A DNA stretch of 64,000 nt from Streptomyces sp. AC512_CC834 (lineage in GTDB: Bacteria > Actinomycetota > Actinomycetes > Streptomycetales > Streptomycetaceae): positions 1 to 64,000 of the forward strand of contig NZ_JAGMUO010000007.1 of assembly GCF_019049325.1 (NCBI RefSeq), given 5' to 3'. Both the position numbers and the translations under genes were made by a program. Position 1 is the stretch's first letter. Each line of letters starts with the position of its first letter. Shown here in pieces: positions 1-9,174 of the stretch. Below the pieces are notes generated by a model. The model ran no database searches. It saw only the letters and a program-made list of their open reading frames with translations, and had not been told where the DNA came from.

Positions 1-701
1 GGGAGGTAGGCGCAGAACTCGGTCAGCCGTCCGGTCCCCCACCAGTCGGCGGACTCGGCGGGCAGGGCCATCTCGCGCAGTCCCTGCACGCGCCAGGACG
101 GGGCGAGGGTGCCGGTGACCCAGTCGGACGGGAGCTGGCCCTTGGCGACCAGCAGCCAGGTCCCGAACTCGGGTCCGTCCAGGCCGGTTTCGGGACCGAT
201 CTTCACGAGCTGCGGTGCGGGGTGCGCGACGACGCCGAACTGACTGCCGGGCACCCAGGACCTGGCGTGCGCCCTCAGGTCGACGGGAACGCGGTCGAGC
301 CGGGCGACGGAGCCGAGCAGGGCGCCGGCGTGGATGTAGTGGGTCAGCAGCCGGCCTGCGGAGGCGAGGACGCCGGGGCTGAGGTCGCAGGAGGCCAACT
401 GGCGCAACTGGCGGGCCAGTACGGCGATTCCGAGCGGCGGGAGAGGCGGGCGGAACAGGGCGATGCGGTCGGTCTCCAGGAGGGCGCGGACGGTGTGCAG
501 CCGTCGTTCCACGCTCGCCGGGACGGCCTGCGAGCACACCACGATGACGTGTCCGTGCTGGTCGATCAGGGACTGCAGCTCGCCCAGCGCGTGGTCCAGG
601 GGGCGTTGGTCGAGGTCCTGGAGCACGACCGCGGGCAGCGTCCGTTCGTCCTGTGGCGGCAGTGCCATGTCGGCACTGGTCACGGCAATGGCAGTTGGCA
701 C
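1..701 (-). CDS. Unrecognised protein, 3' end cut by window edge
   Basis: Read on the minus strand this is an open frame of 233 codons that runs off the left edge. I chose the GTG at 701 because GGGGAG lies six bases upstream; an in-frame ATG at 668 (starting MALPPQDERTLP) is the alternative. The visible protein is soluble-looking, with no signal peptide or membrane segment, and starts with a hydrophobic strand HVIVVCSQAVPASVE that resembles a Rossmann-like beta strand. Later stretches are Trp-containing (WGTGRLTEFCAYL). I do not recognise a family. It reads toward the left edge, away from the lipoprotein gene, and could not be assigned to an operon. Confidence 0.55.
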   Translation of the reverse strand, partial: MPTAIAVTSADMALPPQDERTLPAVVLQDLDQRPLDHALGELQSLIDQHGHVIVVCSQAVPASVERRLHTVRALLETDRIALFRPPLPPLGIAVLARQLRQLASCDLSPGVLASAGRLLTHYIHAGALLGSVARLDRVPVDLRAHARSWVPGSQFGVVAHPAPQLVKIGPETGLDGPEFGTWLLVAKGQLPSDWVTGTLAPSWRVQGLREMALPAESADWWGTGRLTEFCAYL

Positions 702-890
702 GCGCGGCTCCCCGTCTCCCCATGCCCGTCGGTCCGCCGGCGTTACTCCGGCACACCCGGATGACTTCACTGCGTGACTACCTGAGCACTGTATCCACGC
801 GTCTGTGACCGGAGAACACCGTTTGCGTACCCCACGAAGAACTCGGGCCGCACAAGAACCATCAAATCGGGATGTGTCACCCCGCCGGGG

Positions 891-1964
891 TCACGGGTTG
901 GCGAACAGCACCTGGAGGTCCCCGCGCGACACGGACTCGATCAGCAGCACCGGACCGCCCGCCGAGGTACCGGTGATCCGGACCGTGTGGGCGTCGCCGC
1001 CGACGACCTCGACCTTCGCGCCCGGCAGAAGCTCGCGCCACGGGGCCGAGTCGCCACTGGGAGCGGAGCCGGCGAGACGGTCGCGCACCGCGGCGGCGAG
1101 TGCGTCTGCGGCCCGGGCGGAGGAGGTGTCCCGGCAGGCGACCTGGCCGAGGTGTGCGGCGTCGGTACCGGTCACCCCCGCTCCCAGGACGAAGGGAGTC
1201 CCGCTTCGGTCCGCCGCCCCACGGGGGCTTCCCGTCATCACCGCCGCGAGGGGAGTGCCCAGGCAGGTGGCGACGCCCGCGTACGCCGGGTCGGCGGCCA
1301 GGGTTCCCTTGCCGCCGTCGGCGCTGAGCGCACGTACGGCGGCACTGCCCGCGCCCCGTACCAAGGTCCCCTCACCGAGGGCCAGGACGTTGAACGCCGG
1401 GCTCAGTCCGGTGGCCAGCCCCTCCGGATCGACGCGTCCGTCCGGAGCGAGCCGCCACGCGTCCAGGCCCGCGATCTCGCCGTCCCGGCGCGCGCCCAGC
1501 TTCTCGGCCCGCGCGGCCACCTTGCCGGTGTCGAGGTCCGCCCCGACGAGGCGGCCGGAGGAGGGTACGTCACCCTCGACCTGCAGCGCGCGGTCCGCCG
1601 TCGCGGAGTCCAGGCCGAGTTGCTCCCGCAACTGACGGTCGTAGCGCGCCATCTGCGACCAGCCGATTCCCGTCAGCCGTTCCAGCGCTTCGCCGGGCCG
1701 CCCTCCACCGGATGCGGCTCGCTGGGCAGCGAGATCGCCGTACTCGACCCCGCGCACATCCGTCGAGGTCTCGACGTGCGCCAGCTCTTCGAGCAGCGGA
1801 CTCGCGTACGCCGGGCGGTCCTTGCCGTTCGCGGACGGTTCCCCGGACCCGCTCGGAGCGTCGTCCGAGCAGCCCGCGGCGAGGCCGGTCAGCATCAGGG
1901 CCGCCAGCACGACGGCGACCGCCCTGCCACCTCTCGTCAATCCCCCGCCCAAGCCCCTGCGCAT
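891..1964 (-). CDS. Putative secreted lipoprotein, function unknown
   Basis: The 357-residue product begins MRRGLGGGLTRGGRAVAV, followed by a hydrophobic segment and a lipobox LAAGC near residue 31, so it should be a diacylglyceryl-anchored surface lipoprotein. The mature part starts with an Asp/Ser/Gly-rich linker and contains two conserved-looking cysteines (GVATCLGTP and GQVACRDTS) that could form a disulfide. The reading frame stays open far upstream on the strand opposite the chitinase, but that part is a GC-bias artefact; the lipobox fixes the real start at 1964. It is divergent from the chitinase gene and shares its 240-bp upstream region. A role in chitin use is only positional inference. 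Confidence 0.75.
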   Translation of the reverse strand: MRRGLGGGLTRGGRAVAVVLAALMLTGLAAGCSDDAPSGSGEPSANGKDRPAYASPLLEELAHVETSTDVRGVEYGDLAAQRAASGGGRPGEALERLTGIGWSQMARYDRQLREQLGLDSATADRALQVEGDVPSSGRLVGADLDTGKVAARAEKLGARRDGEIAGLDAWRLAPDGRVDPEGLATGLSPAFNVLALGEGTLVRGAGSAAVRALSADGGKGTLAADPAYAGVATCLGTPLAAVMTGSPRGAADRSGTPFVLGAGVTGTDAAHLGQVACRDTSSARAADALAAAVRDRLAGSAPSGDSAPWRELLPGAKVEVVGGDAHTVRITGTSAGGPVLLIESVSRGDLQVLFANP

Positions 1965-2057
1965 GCCCCGCCCCCGTCGTCGCCTCGTAGAACTCTCTGC
2001 GCGGAGAACTACGCGGAGAACATCGTATGCGCCGAACGAATGCCCCCTCGGCCGTAC

Positions 2058-2102
2058 TTGGTCCGTACCTACCTCTTGACAGTGCAATTGGTCTGGACCA
2101 CC
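2058..2102. promoter_or_regulatory. DasR-type operator and direct repeats before chitinase
   Basis: ATTGGTCTGGACCACC at 2087-2102 contains the near-perfect palindrome TGGTCTGGACCA and resembles the DasR-responsive element (TGGTCTAGACCA core) known from Streptomyces GlcNAc and chitin genes. A second, partial copy TTGGTCCGTACC sits at 2058-2069, exactly 30 bp upstream, resembling the paired repeats described for Streptomyces chitinase promoters. A TTGACA hexamer at 2076-2081 lies between the two copies. Repression by DasR and relief by GlcN-6-P is inferred from the family, not shown here. Confidence 0.75.
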
Positions 2103-2201
2103 TTTGACGTTCAGCGGTGGCCGGCCGCCGTTCCCACCCCCGCTCCACCACTCCCTCTCCCCACTCCCTCTCCCCATTCCCCACCCCTTCCGGAGGCCCC
2201 A

Positions 2202-3911
2202 GTGGATCCCGTACGCAGACGGCTCGGCAGACGAACTAGGTTCTGGGCGGGAGCCGTCACCGCCGCGCTCGCGCTCTCGGTCACGGCCGTCGGCCAGGCA
2301 TCCGCCGCCGACGTCAACAACGCGAAGAACGCCGGATTCGAGTCCGGCATGAGCGACTGGACCTGCTCGGCGAACAGCGGCACGACCGTCGCCTCCCCCG
2401 TGCACGCGGGTTCCGCCGCGCTGAAGGCCACCCCGGCCGGGCAGGACAACGCGCGCTGTTCGCAGAGCGTCGCGGTCAAGCCCAACTCGACGTACACGCT
2501 GAGCGCCTGGGTGCAGGGCGGGTACACCTACCTGGGCGTCACGGGCACGGGTACGACGGACGTGTCGACCTGGACCCCGGACTCGGCCTCCTGGAAGGAG
2601 CTGACGACCAGCTTCACCACCGGCTCCTCGACGACCTCCGTGACGGTGTACACGCACGGCTGGTACGGACAGTCGGCCTACTACGCCGACGACCTCTCGG
2701 TCTTCGGCCCCGACGGAGGCGGCGGCGACGGGGACCCCGACCCCACGGTGCCGTCGGCCCCGGCCGGCCTGAGCGTCTCCGGTACGACGGCCACCTCGGC
2801 CTCGCTCGCCTGGAACGCGGTGTCGGGCGCCACCGGGTACAACATCTACCGCGACGGTACGAAGGTGACGGCGGTGACCGGCACGTCGGCGACGGTGACC
2901 GGCCTCGCGGCCTCGACCTCGTACGCCTTCCAGGTCACGGCGACGAACCCGGCCGGTGAGTCGGCGAAGTCGGCGGCGGTGACGGCCCGTACGAAGGAGC
3001 AGGACGACGGCGGGGGCGGCGGCGACCTGCCCAAGCACGCGGTGACCGGCTACTGGCAGAACTTCAACAACGGGGCGACGGTCCAGAAGATCTCCGACGT
3101 GCCGTCCGCGTACGACATCATCGCGGTGGCCTTCGCCGACGCGACGACGACGCCGGGCGCGGTGACCTTCAACCTCGACTCGGCCGGACTCGGCGGCTAC
3201 ACGGTCGACCAGTTCAAGGCGGACGTCCGCGCGAAGCAGGCCGCCGGGAAGAAGGTCATCATCTCGGTGGGCGGCGAGAAGGGCACCGTCTCGGTGAACA
3301 GCGCCGCCTCCGCGACCAACTTCGCGAACTCCGTGTACTCCGTCATGCAGGAGTACGGCTTCGACGGCGTCGACATCGACCTGGAGAACGGTCTCAACCC
3401 GACGTACATGTCGCAGGCCCTGCGTGCCCTGTCCGCGAAGGCGGGCCCGGACATGATCCTCACGATGGCTCCGCAGACGATCGACATGCAGTCGGCGTCC
3501 GGTTCGTACTTCCAGACGGCGCTGAACGTGAAGGACATCCTCACGGTCGTCAACATGCAGTACTACAACAGCGGCACGATGCTGGGCTGCGACGGCAAGG
3601 TCTACGCCCAGGGCACGGTCGACTTCCTCACCGCCCTGGCCTGCATCCAACTGGAGAACGGCCTCGCCCCGTCCCAGGTCGGCCTGGGCGTGCCGGCCTC
3701 CACCCGCGCGGCGGGCGGCGGCTACGTCTCCCCGTCGGTGGTCAACGCCGCCCTGGACTGCCTGACCAAGGCGACGAACTGCGGCTCCTTCAAGCCGTCG
3801 AAGACCTACCCCGACCTGCGGGGCGCGATGACCTGGTCCACCAACTGGGACGCGACGGCGGGCAACGGGTGGTCGAGTGCGGTGGGGGCGCATGTGCACG
3901 CGCTGCCGTAG
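2202..3911 (+). CDS. Secreted family 18 chitinase (CBM-FnIII-GH18)
   Basis: The 569-residue enzyme hydrolyses beta-1,4 bonds in chitin outside the cell. The GTG at 2202 is preceded by GGAGG at 2192-2196. Domains in order: signal peptide with an Arg-rich n-region (RRRLGRRTRFW) and cleavage near residue 36; a carbohydrate-binding beta-sandwich at about 37-165 starting NAGFESGMSDWTC; a Gly/Asp linker; a fibronectin type III module at about 182-262; a second Gly/Asp linker; and the GH18 barrel from about 276. The catalytic signature is complete: DGVDIDLE at residues 388-395 with the proton-donor Glu at 395. The three-module layout is typical of Streptomyces chitinases. The DasR-like site upstream suggests induction by chitin breakdown products. 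No frameshift is seen. Confidence 0.95.
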   Translation: MDPVRRRLGRRTRFWAGAVTAALALSVTAVGQASAADVNNAKNAGFESGMSDWTCSANSGTTVASPVHAGSAALKATPAGQDNARCSQSVAVKPNSTYTLSAWVQGGYTYLGVTGTGTTDVSTWTPDSASWKELTTSFTTGSSTTSVTVYTHGWYGQSAYYADDLSVFGPDGGGGDGDPDPTVPSAPAGLSVSGTTATSASLAWNAVSGATGYNIYRDGTKVTAVTGTSATVTGLAASTSYAFQVTATNPAGESAKSAAVTARTKEQDDGGGGGDLPKHAVTGYWQNFNNGATVQKISDVPSAYDIIAVAFADATTTPGAVTFNLDSAGLGGYTVDQFKADVRAKQAAGKKVIISVGGEKGTVSVNSAASATNFANSVYSVMQEYGFDGVDIDLENGLNPTYMSQALRALSAKAGPDMILTMAPQTIDMQSASGSYFQTALNVKDILTVVNMQYYNSGTMLGCDGKVYAQGTVDFLTALACIQLENGLAPSQVGLGVPASTRAAGGGYVSPSVVNAALDCLTKATNCGSFKPSKTYPDLRGAMTWSTNWDATAGNGWSSAVGAHVHALP

Positions 3912-3977
3912 GTTCGGCTGATCCGGCTCCGGCCTCTGGCGTCCTGTGCGCCGGGGGCCTGCCCGGGCCGAAGCCCC

Positions 3978-4346
3978 CTATGAATCAGAAAGAATTCTTC
4001 GCTTTTCCACCTCGAAGATCTCGCGGGCCTGCGGATCGCCATCGTAGTACGCGTCCCAGAAGCCCGGCCGGCCCCACGGCTCCGGACGCAAGGAGAATGA
4101 CCCCGTCGCGAACTGGACGTAGCGCCAGGACGGCGGAAGCAAAGAGGACGTCACAGTGAACGCCCTGCTGTCGAACAAGGCCGAACCCTCGCCCTCAATG
4201 AATTCGATCCGGAATTCTGGACTCCGTTCAATGGGAGCAAACACTTCGAGGACCACATACTCTCGGTCCACTTTAAGTGCGTCACCCCCCTGGAGAATCT
4301 CGGGATTACCGACACCTGAAGGATTGAATCGAGCACGCACTTCCAT
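3978..4346 (-). CDS. Candidate immunity protein to the RHS toxin
   Basis: The 122-residue product begins MEVRARFNPSG and is acidic, soluble and without signal or membrane segments. Its ATG overlaps the TGA stop of the RHS gene in a TGATG junction, so translation is probably coupled; an in-frame GTG at 4349 is an alternative. A small gene directly after the toxin-coding end of an RHS gene is the classic position of the cognate immunity gene in polymorphic toxin loci. The sequence here is markedly less GC-rich than the flanks, as is the toxin tip. I do not recognise an immunity family; function is inferred from position only. Confidence 0.6.
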   Translation of the reverse strand: MEVRARFNPSGVGNPEILQGGDALKVDREYVVLEVFAPIERSPEFRIEFIEGEGSALFDSRAFTVTSSLLPPSWRYVQFATGSFSLRPEPWGRPGFWDAYYDGDPQAREIFEVEKRRILSDS

Positions 4347-7300
4347 CACCTTCTGTTCATGATGACCTTGTAGTCAAACTTCAGCACTCTCCCTGTAACG
4401 GGATTATAATAGTAATGAACTTGATAATCTCCGTACGGCGACTGATGCGTCCTGGTCGTATATTTACCCCAATCGCTGAGTCTACTCCCGTCTGAAATCA
4501 TGAGTTCACGCACTCCAGGATTACCCAACTCGTCACCGGGAATCACACGCCGAGACTCCTTGAGTGCCTGAGGAGTGAGCCATCCATCCGCATTGAAAAT
4601 GGAACCTGACGACTCTCTTCGCAACTGATCGGCCAGATTTTTCCCGTCGGCCGAACCAGATATGAAGTCCTCGGTTACATCCTTTCCCTCTTTGCCTGTC
4701 ACGCTCAAACATCTCGGCGCGAGGCCCAGCGGATCAGACCATGTGAGGGGGTTGTGAACGTAGGAGAGGGGGTTCGGGGCCGGCTCAAGCCCAAGGGGGT
4801 CCGACGTGAGGTAGCGGGCCGTTTCTGGGTCGTAGTGGCGGAAGTAGTTGTAGTGAAGTCCCGTTTCGGGGTCGTAGTACTGACCGGGAAACCGCAGTGG
4901 CGTGTACGTCAAACTGTTCGCGGTCCAGGCCGTGACGCCCCACAGGGTGCTGCGGGCCCGCCATGCGATGTCGCCCTGCTCTCCGACGAGTTCGCAGGGA
5001 GTGCCGACCAGGTCGGTGACAATGGCGAAGAAGCGGGAGTCGATTTCTTCTTGGGGTGCGTCCGCCACCGTGACGCGTTCCGTTTGAGCGATGGGACGCA
5101 GGCCCTGGTGGTCCCACGTGAGGGTAACCGGGTTCGGCAGAGCAGGGGACACAGTGGTCTGTTCGCACGGGAACCTGTCGTCCCAGGTGAAGTCGACGCG
5201 CTCGACGACCGTCTCGCCGTCGTGGGCCAGGCGGAACTTGGCGGTGCGTCGGCCCAGCGGGTCATAGGTGTAGCGCCAATGAGTGCCGTCGGGGGTCGTC
5301 ACCTGGACAAGGCGGTCTTCGGCGTCCCACTCGTAGCGCCAGGTGTCGGGTTTGCGTGAGAGGCGGGTCTTCTGGCGGAGGACGATGCGCCCCAACGCGT
5401 CGTGTTCATAGCGCACGTTGCCCGCGCGCGTGACGCGGGTTCCCTGGTACCTGCGCTCGCCAACGGAATCCTGGCCCGGGTGCGCTGACGGCCAGGACGC
5501 GGAGGTCTGGTTGCCCGCCGCGTCGTACGCGTACGACTCCGTCCACTCGGCAGCGTGCACCACCGTTACCCGGCCTGCCGGGTCCAAGTCGAAGCGGCGC
5601 GTCCCGGAGAGCTGATCCTCGACCCCACTCAGGCTGCCATCGGCACGGTACGTGTACGCCCGTTCTTGAACCTGGTGACCGTTCCCGGCCGTCACCGACT
5701 GTGCTGACAGGCGGCCAAGACGGTCGTATGTGTGAGCCAGCCCGAGCGTGGAGCCAATCTGGCAGGTCAACTCGCGGCCGGCCGGGTCGTGGACAAAGCC
5801 CAGGTTGCGGCCTGAGATCGTCATCTGGATGCGGTTGCCCGCCGCGTCGTACGTCCAACTGGTGATGGCACCGACAGGTGTGGTGCGGCCGGTGCGGCGA
5901 CCCAACTTGTCGTAGAGGTGCGTCACCGTACGGTCGTTGACCGATTCCGAAAGGATGCGACCCGTGCTGTCCAGGACACGGGAGAGGGTCGTCCCCGGTC
6001 CGCTGGCTTGCGCCAGCGGACCCGTAGGGTGGTACTCGTACGCCGTGACCTGTCCCGCCGCGTTCTTCTGCGTGACTTGGCCCAGCTCGTTGCGCTGGAA
6101 TTCCACCACGCAGCCGAGGGGATCAGTGCGACGGCACAGGTGGCCGACCGCATCATACGTATAGGAGCGCGTTCGACCGTCGAAGTCGGTCTCCGCGATC
6201 AGGTTGCCGACTGAGTCATAGGTGTACGTCCACGTAAGGCCTTGCGGGTTGGCGACCGTCGTGACACGCAACTCTGCGTCGTACGTGAACTGGTATTGGA
6301 CGTCATCCGGACCGGTGCGGGCCGACATCAGGTCGAAGTGCGTGTACTCGAAGAGGGAAACACCACCCATCGCATCGGTGTGGCTGACGCAGTTGCCCTC
6401 GCCGTCGTATGTCCAGGACTCGGTGCTGCCGTCCGGGCCGGAGCGCCTTGTCGGTTTGCCTTCGATATTCCAGAGCATGTGCGTCTCGTTGCCGAGAGGG
6501 TCGGTGAAGACGACGGGCCGACCAAAAGCATCCCGTGCGTAATGCGTGGTAGCGCCGAGTGGGTCGGTGATGCACTCGGGCAGTCCGGCAGAGTTGCAGT
6601 GCACGCGGACGGTGTGCCCGAGCGCGTCAACAACTGCCGTGAGATGACCGCTCTCGTTGTAGCGAGATCGGGTCACCGCTCCCGACGGGTCTGTGACGCT
6701 GATGAGATTGCCACGCTCGTCGTACTTCCTCTGCCACTCTGTCCCGTCCACCTGGGTGACAGTCGTCGGAAGGCCCAGCTCGTTGTACACGGCTCGGACC
6801 GCTCTACCGTCCGGGCGGGTGACCGACACCGTCCGGCCCAACTCGTCGTAGCCGTACCGGGTGGTGTGACCAAGCGGGTCGATCACCGCGACGAGTTGCA
6901 GGTCCTCGTCCCACTCCTGCTCGGTGACGTGGCCGAGTTGGTCAGTCTCGCGAGTGAGGCGTAGCGCCTCGTCGTGTACGTAGACGCGGGTGTAGCCGAC
7001 CGAGTCGGTGACGCGGGTGGAACGGGTCGCGTCGTCGTAGGTGAGAGTGGAAGACAGGGCGTTACCGGTACCGTCGGTAGCCACGACGCGGCCTGCGTCA
7101 TCGTAGGTGTATCGGTACATGGTGCTGTTGCGGTCGGCCCAGGAGGTGATTCGCCCTACTGCGTCGTAGGTGTAACGCATCGGCAGACCAGATGAGTTGA
7201 CCTCCGAGACCAGGTGCTCCTGCCGGTCGTAGGTGAAGGCGAGCAGGGGCGTGCCTGGGCTCTCCGGGCGCATGGGATCGAGCAGACGCAGGCCCACGAT

Positions 7301-8734
7301 GCGGGCCAGGGCCGGGTGGTGGTCGATCGCGATGCGGTAACCGGCGGAGTGGATGACAGCGGTGGGAATGTCACCGCCCGCGGCGTAGGCAATGGTTATG
7401 CGGTTGCCGTTGCGGTCTTCAATGTGCTGCAAGGGAAGATCGACGGTGGTGTCGTCGGCAGCGGGCACAGGGCTGTGGAAGACGTAAGCGAGTCTGGAGT
7501 CGGGGTCGATGATGCGGACTGCGCCGTCGAGATCGTCGTCCCAGGCGAGGGTCAGGCGGGAACCTCCGGTTTCCGGGCGTACCGCCTTGCCCGTCTCCGG
7601 ATCGGGAAACGGAAAGCAGATACGGGCGCCGTCCGGCGCTGCGTAGACGATGCCTTCGTCGTCGGCCTGCACGCGCTGGTCCAGCGTGGAAGCCCAGGAC
7701 GGGCCGAACCAGCCGCCCCAGCGGTAGGAGGAGAGGTGCGTCCGTTCCAGGATCAGGGGCAGTACGCCCGGCAGTGACACGTCGGTGCGGGCCAGGACCA
7801 TGTCGCCGGTGGCGACGTCGATCGGGTCTCGGACGAACTTCTTGATCTCGTTGCGGATCGAGGCGGGCAGCTTGTTGAAGCCCGGGTTGAGCCTCAGCCG
7901 CTCGAACGTCGCGCAGTTCAGCTTCAAGCCCTTGCTGAGCTTGGCCAGTTCGGCGGGTTTGAGGGCCTTGAGACCCTTGCCGAGGGCCTTGCCCAGGGCG
8001 CCGAAGCCGACGCCCAGCAGGGCGCCCTCGGTGAGGATGCCGGCGAGTTTTCCTGGGTCCTTGAAGGCTTCCGGGTCGCGCAGCAGCGTGTCGAAGGCGG
8101 AGAACTTCATGCCCTCCTTCGCCATCTTCCCGGCCGCCGCGACCCCGCGGATCTCCTTGAGCGTCTTCAGCGCCCGCTCCACCGCCCGGATGACCTCCAT
8201 CACCCCGCGGATCGCGGACGCCAGGACGGTGCCCTCCTGCTCGATCCGGGCGACCAGCGCGACCACCTTCGCCGCGCGCGAACCCGCCATCAGCGTCGAG
8301 ACGACCGCCGACGTGCCGCCGGTCAGCACGGACAGAGCGAGCCCCGCCAGTTCCAGCTCGGCGATCTCCACCAGGATGACGCCGATCTCCGAAAGCAGTT
8401 CGTGCGCCTTGTCCGCGAAGTCGTCCAGCGCCTTCGCGCCCTCGCGGAGGGAGTCGGCCATCTCCGTGGCCTGCTTGCGAGCCGACTTGGCCCGCTTGTG
8501 GAGGGCCTTGGCCGCCTTGCCCTCCCACTCGACGTCCGCCAGTGACTTGCGCGCCGCCTCGGCCGCGTCGTCCAGGCCCTTGGCCAGCGCGCGCCATTTC
8601 TTGGCGATCTCCCTGACGCCGTCCGGGTCCACGGCCGGGTCCGTGATGCCCAGGAACTCCAAGCCGTCGGCGACCGTGTCGCCGAACATGTGGTTGAACT
8701 TGTCGATGTAGTGCAGCGGGTTGAGGTCGACCAC
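4346..8734 (-). CDS. RHS/YD-repeat polymorphic toxin with ESX-like N terminus
   Basis: A 1462-residue protein. Residues 1-130 are helical with a W-x-G turn (DVEWEGKAAK) as in WXG100/ESX substrates, followed by a hydrophobic stretch (LVEIAELELAGLALSVL), suggesting type VII-type export. Near 300 a DUF6531-like segment (RDPIDVATGDMVL) opens the RHS shell, which continues with about 20 YD repeats such as YDDAGRVVATDGTGN and ends with the core motif YDPETGLHYNYFRHYDPETA and DPLGL. About 110 residues follow as a variable tip ending SDWGKYTTRTHQSPYGDYQV then YYYNPVTGRV, likely the toxin; its family is not recognised. The GTG start lies 7 bp after the helper gene stop. The tip-coding DNA is AT-richer than the shell, consistent with tip exchange. 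Confidence 0.85.
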   Translation of the reverse strand: MVDLNPLHYIDKFNHMFGDTVADGLEFLGITDPAVDPDGVREIAKKWRALAKGLDDAAEAARKSLADVEWEGKAAKALHKRAKSARKQATEMADSLREGAKALDDFADKAHELLSEIGVILVEIAELELAGLALSVLTGGTSAVVSTLMAGSRAAKVVALVARIEQEGTVLASAIRGVMEVIRAVERALKTLKEIRGVAAAGKMAKEGMKFSAFDTLLRDPEAFKDPGKLAGILTEGALLGVGFGALGKALGKGLKALKPAELAKLSKGLKLNCATFERLRLNPGFNKLPASIRNEIKKFVRDPIDVATGDMVLARTDVSLPGVLPLILERTHLSSYRWGGWFGPSWASTLDQRVQADDEGIVYAAPDGARICFPFPDPETGKAVRPETGGSRLTLAWDDDLDGAVRIIDPDSRLAYVFHSPVPAADDTTVDLPLQHIEDRNGNRITIAYAAGGDIPTAVIHSAGYRIAIDHHPALARIVGLRLLDPMRPESPGTPLLAFTYDRQEHLVSEVNSSGLPMRYTYDAVGRITSWADRNSTMYRYTYDDAGRVVATDGTGNALSSTLTYDDATRSTRVTDSVGYTRVYVHDEALRLTRETDQLGHVTEQEWDEDLQLVAVIDPLGHTTRYGYDELGRTVSVTRPDGRAVRAVYNELGLPTTVTQVDGTEWQRKYDERGNLISVTDPSGAVTRSRYNESGHLTAVVDALGHTVRVHCNSAGLPECITDPLGATTHYARDAFGRPVVFTDPLGNETHMLWNIEGKPTRRSGPDGSTESWTYDGEGNCVSHTDAMGGVSLFEYTHFDLMSARTGPDDVQYQFTYDAELRVTTVANPQGLTWTYTYDSVGNLIAETDFDGRTRSYTYDAVGHLCRRTDPLGCVVEFQRNELGQVTQKNAAGQVTAYEYHPTGPLAQASGPGTTLSRVLDSTGRILSESVNDRTVTHLYDKLGRRTGRTTPVGAITSWTYDAAGNRIQMTISGRNLGFVHDPAGRELTCQIGSTLGLAHTYDRLGRLSAQSVTAGNGHQVQERAYTYRADGSLSGVEDQLSGTRRFDLDPAGRVTVVHAAEWTESYAYDAAGNQTSASWPSAHPGQDSVGERRYQGTRVTRAGNVRYEHDALGRIVLRQKTRLSRKPDTWRYEWDAEDRLVQVTTPDGTHWRYTYDPLGRRTAKFRLAHDGETVVERVDFTWDDRFPCEQTTVSPALPNPVTLTWDHQGLRPIAQTERVTVADAPQEEIDSRFFAIVTDLVGTPCELVGEQGDIAWRARSTLWGVTAWTANSLTYTPLRFPGQYYDPETGLHYNYFRHYDPETARYLTSDPLGLEPAPNPLSYVHNPLTWSDPLGLAPRCLSVTGKEGKDVTEDFISGSADGKNLADQLRRESSGSIFNADGWLTPQALKESRRVIPGDELGNPGVRELMISDGSRLSDWGKYTTRTHQSPYGDYQVHYYYNPVTGRVLKFDYKVIMNRR

Positions 8735-8741
8735 GCCCCGC

Positions 8742-9053
8742 TCAGCCCTTCTTCGCCCGGGCCGCGGCCGTCAGCAGCACGTCGAGCAGGTCGAAGGCGT
8801 CGGAGACGTCACCCAAGAATTTCGCCTCCGTCTCCCACTCCTCGTCCAGGTGCTTCGTCAGCTTCGCGAGGGTGGTCATACCCTCCTCGATGTCGTCCTT
8901 CGCACCGAGGAGCGATCCCAGGGCCCCGAGGGCGGACAGGTCGTGCGATGCGGACTCGAACTCCTGCAACGGTTTCGCCATGTGGTGTCCCACCCCACGC
9001 AGCCCCGACGCCGCCTTGTGCATCGACGCAGCCTCTTTTGCCAGGTCCGCCAT
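8742..9053 (-). CDS. Small ESX/WXG100-like helical protein
   Basis: The 103-residue product (MADLAKEAASMHKAASGLRG) is almost wholly amphipathic helix with an Ala/Leu-rich middle and a basic tail ARAKKG. Start ATG 9053 is preceded by GGGGGAGGG. Size and helix content resemble ESX-type helper proteins, though I see no clean W-x-G. It lies 7 bp before the RHS toxin gene and should be co-transcribed, acting perhaps as its secretion partner or chaperone. That role is inferred from similar gene pairs. Confidence 0.65.
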   Translation of the reverse strand: MADLAKEAASMHKAASGLRGVGHHMAKPLQEFESASHDLSALGALGSLLGAKDDIEEGMTTLAKLTKHLDEEWETEAKFLGDVSDAFDLLDVLLTAAARAKKG

Positions 9054-9174
9054 GCGGGCCCTCCCCCGTGATTCGCTCTGTGCACTTGCCAACCAGACGA
9101 CGGTAGTAAGGGCGGTTATGCGGGAGGTATGGGCGGCGTCAAGGAACGGCAAAGACCGACTGTGACGTACGTCG

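Noticed and set aside
1965..3899. Long open frame on the minus strand opposite the chitinase
   Set aside because: Arg/Val/Gly-rich shadow caused by high GC at third positions; no ribosome site, and the lipobox places the real start of the lipoprotein at 1964.
4800..7500. Many short similar DNA motifs that could suggest a repeat array or CRISPR
   Set aside because: They are the degenerate YD-repeat codons of the RHS protein, not identical direct repeats with unique spacers.
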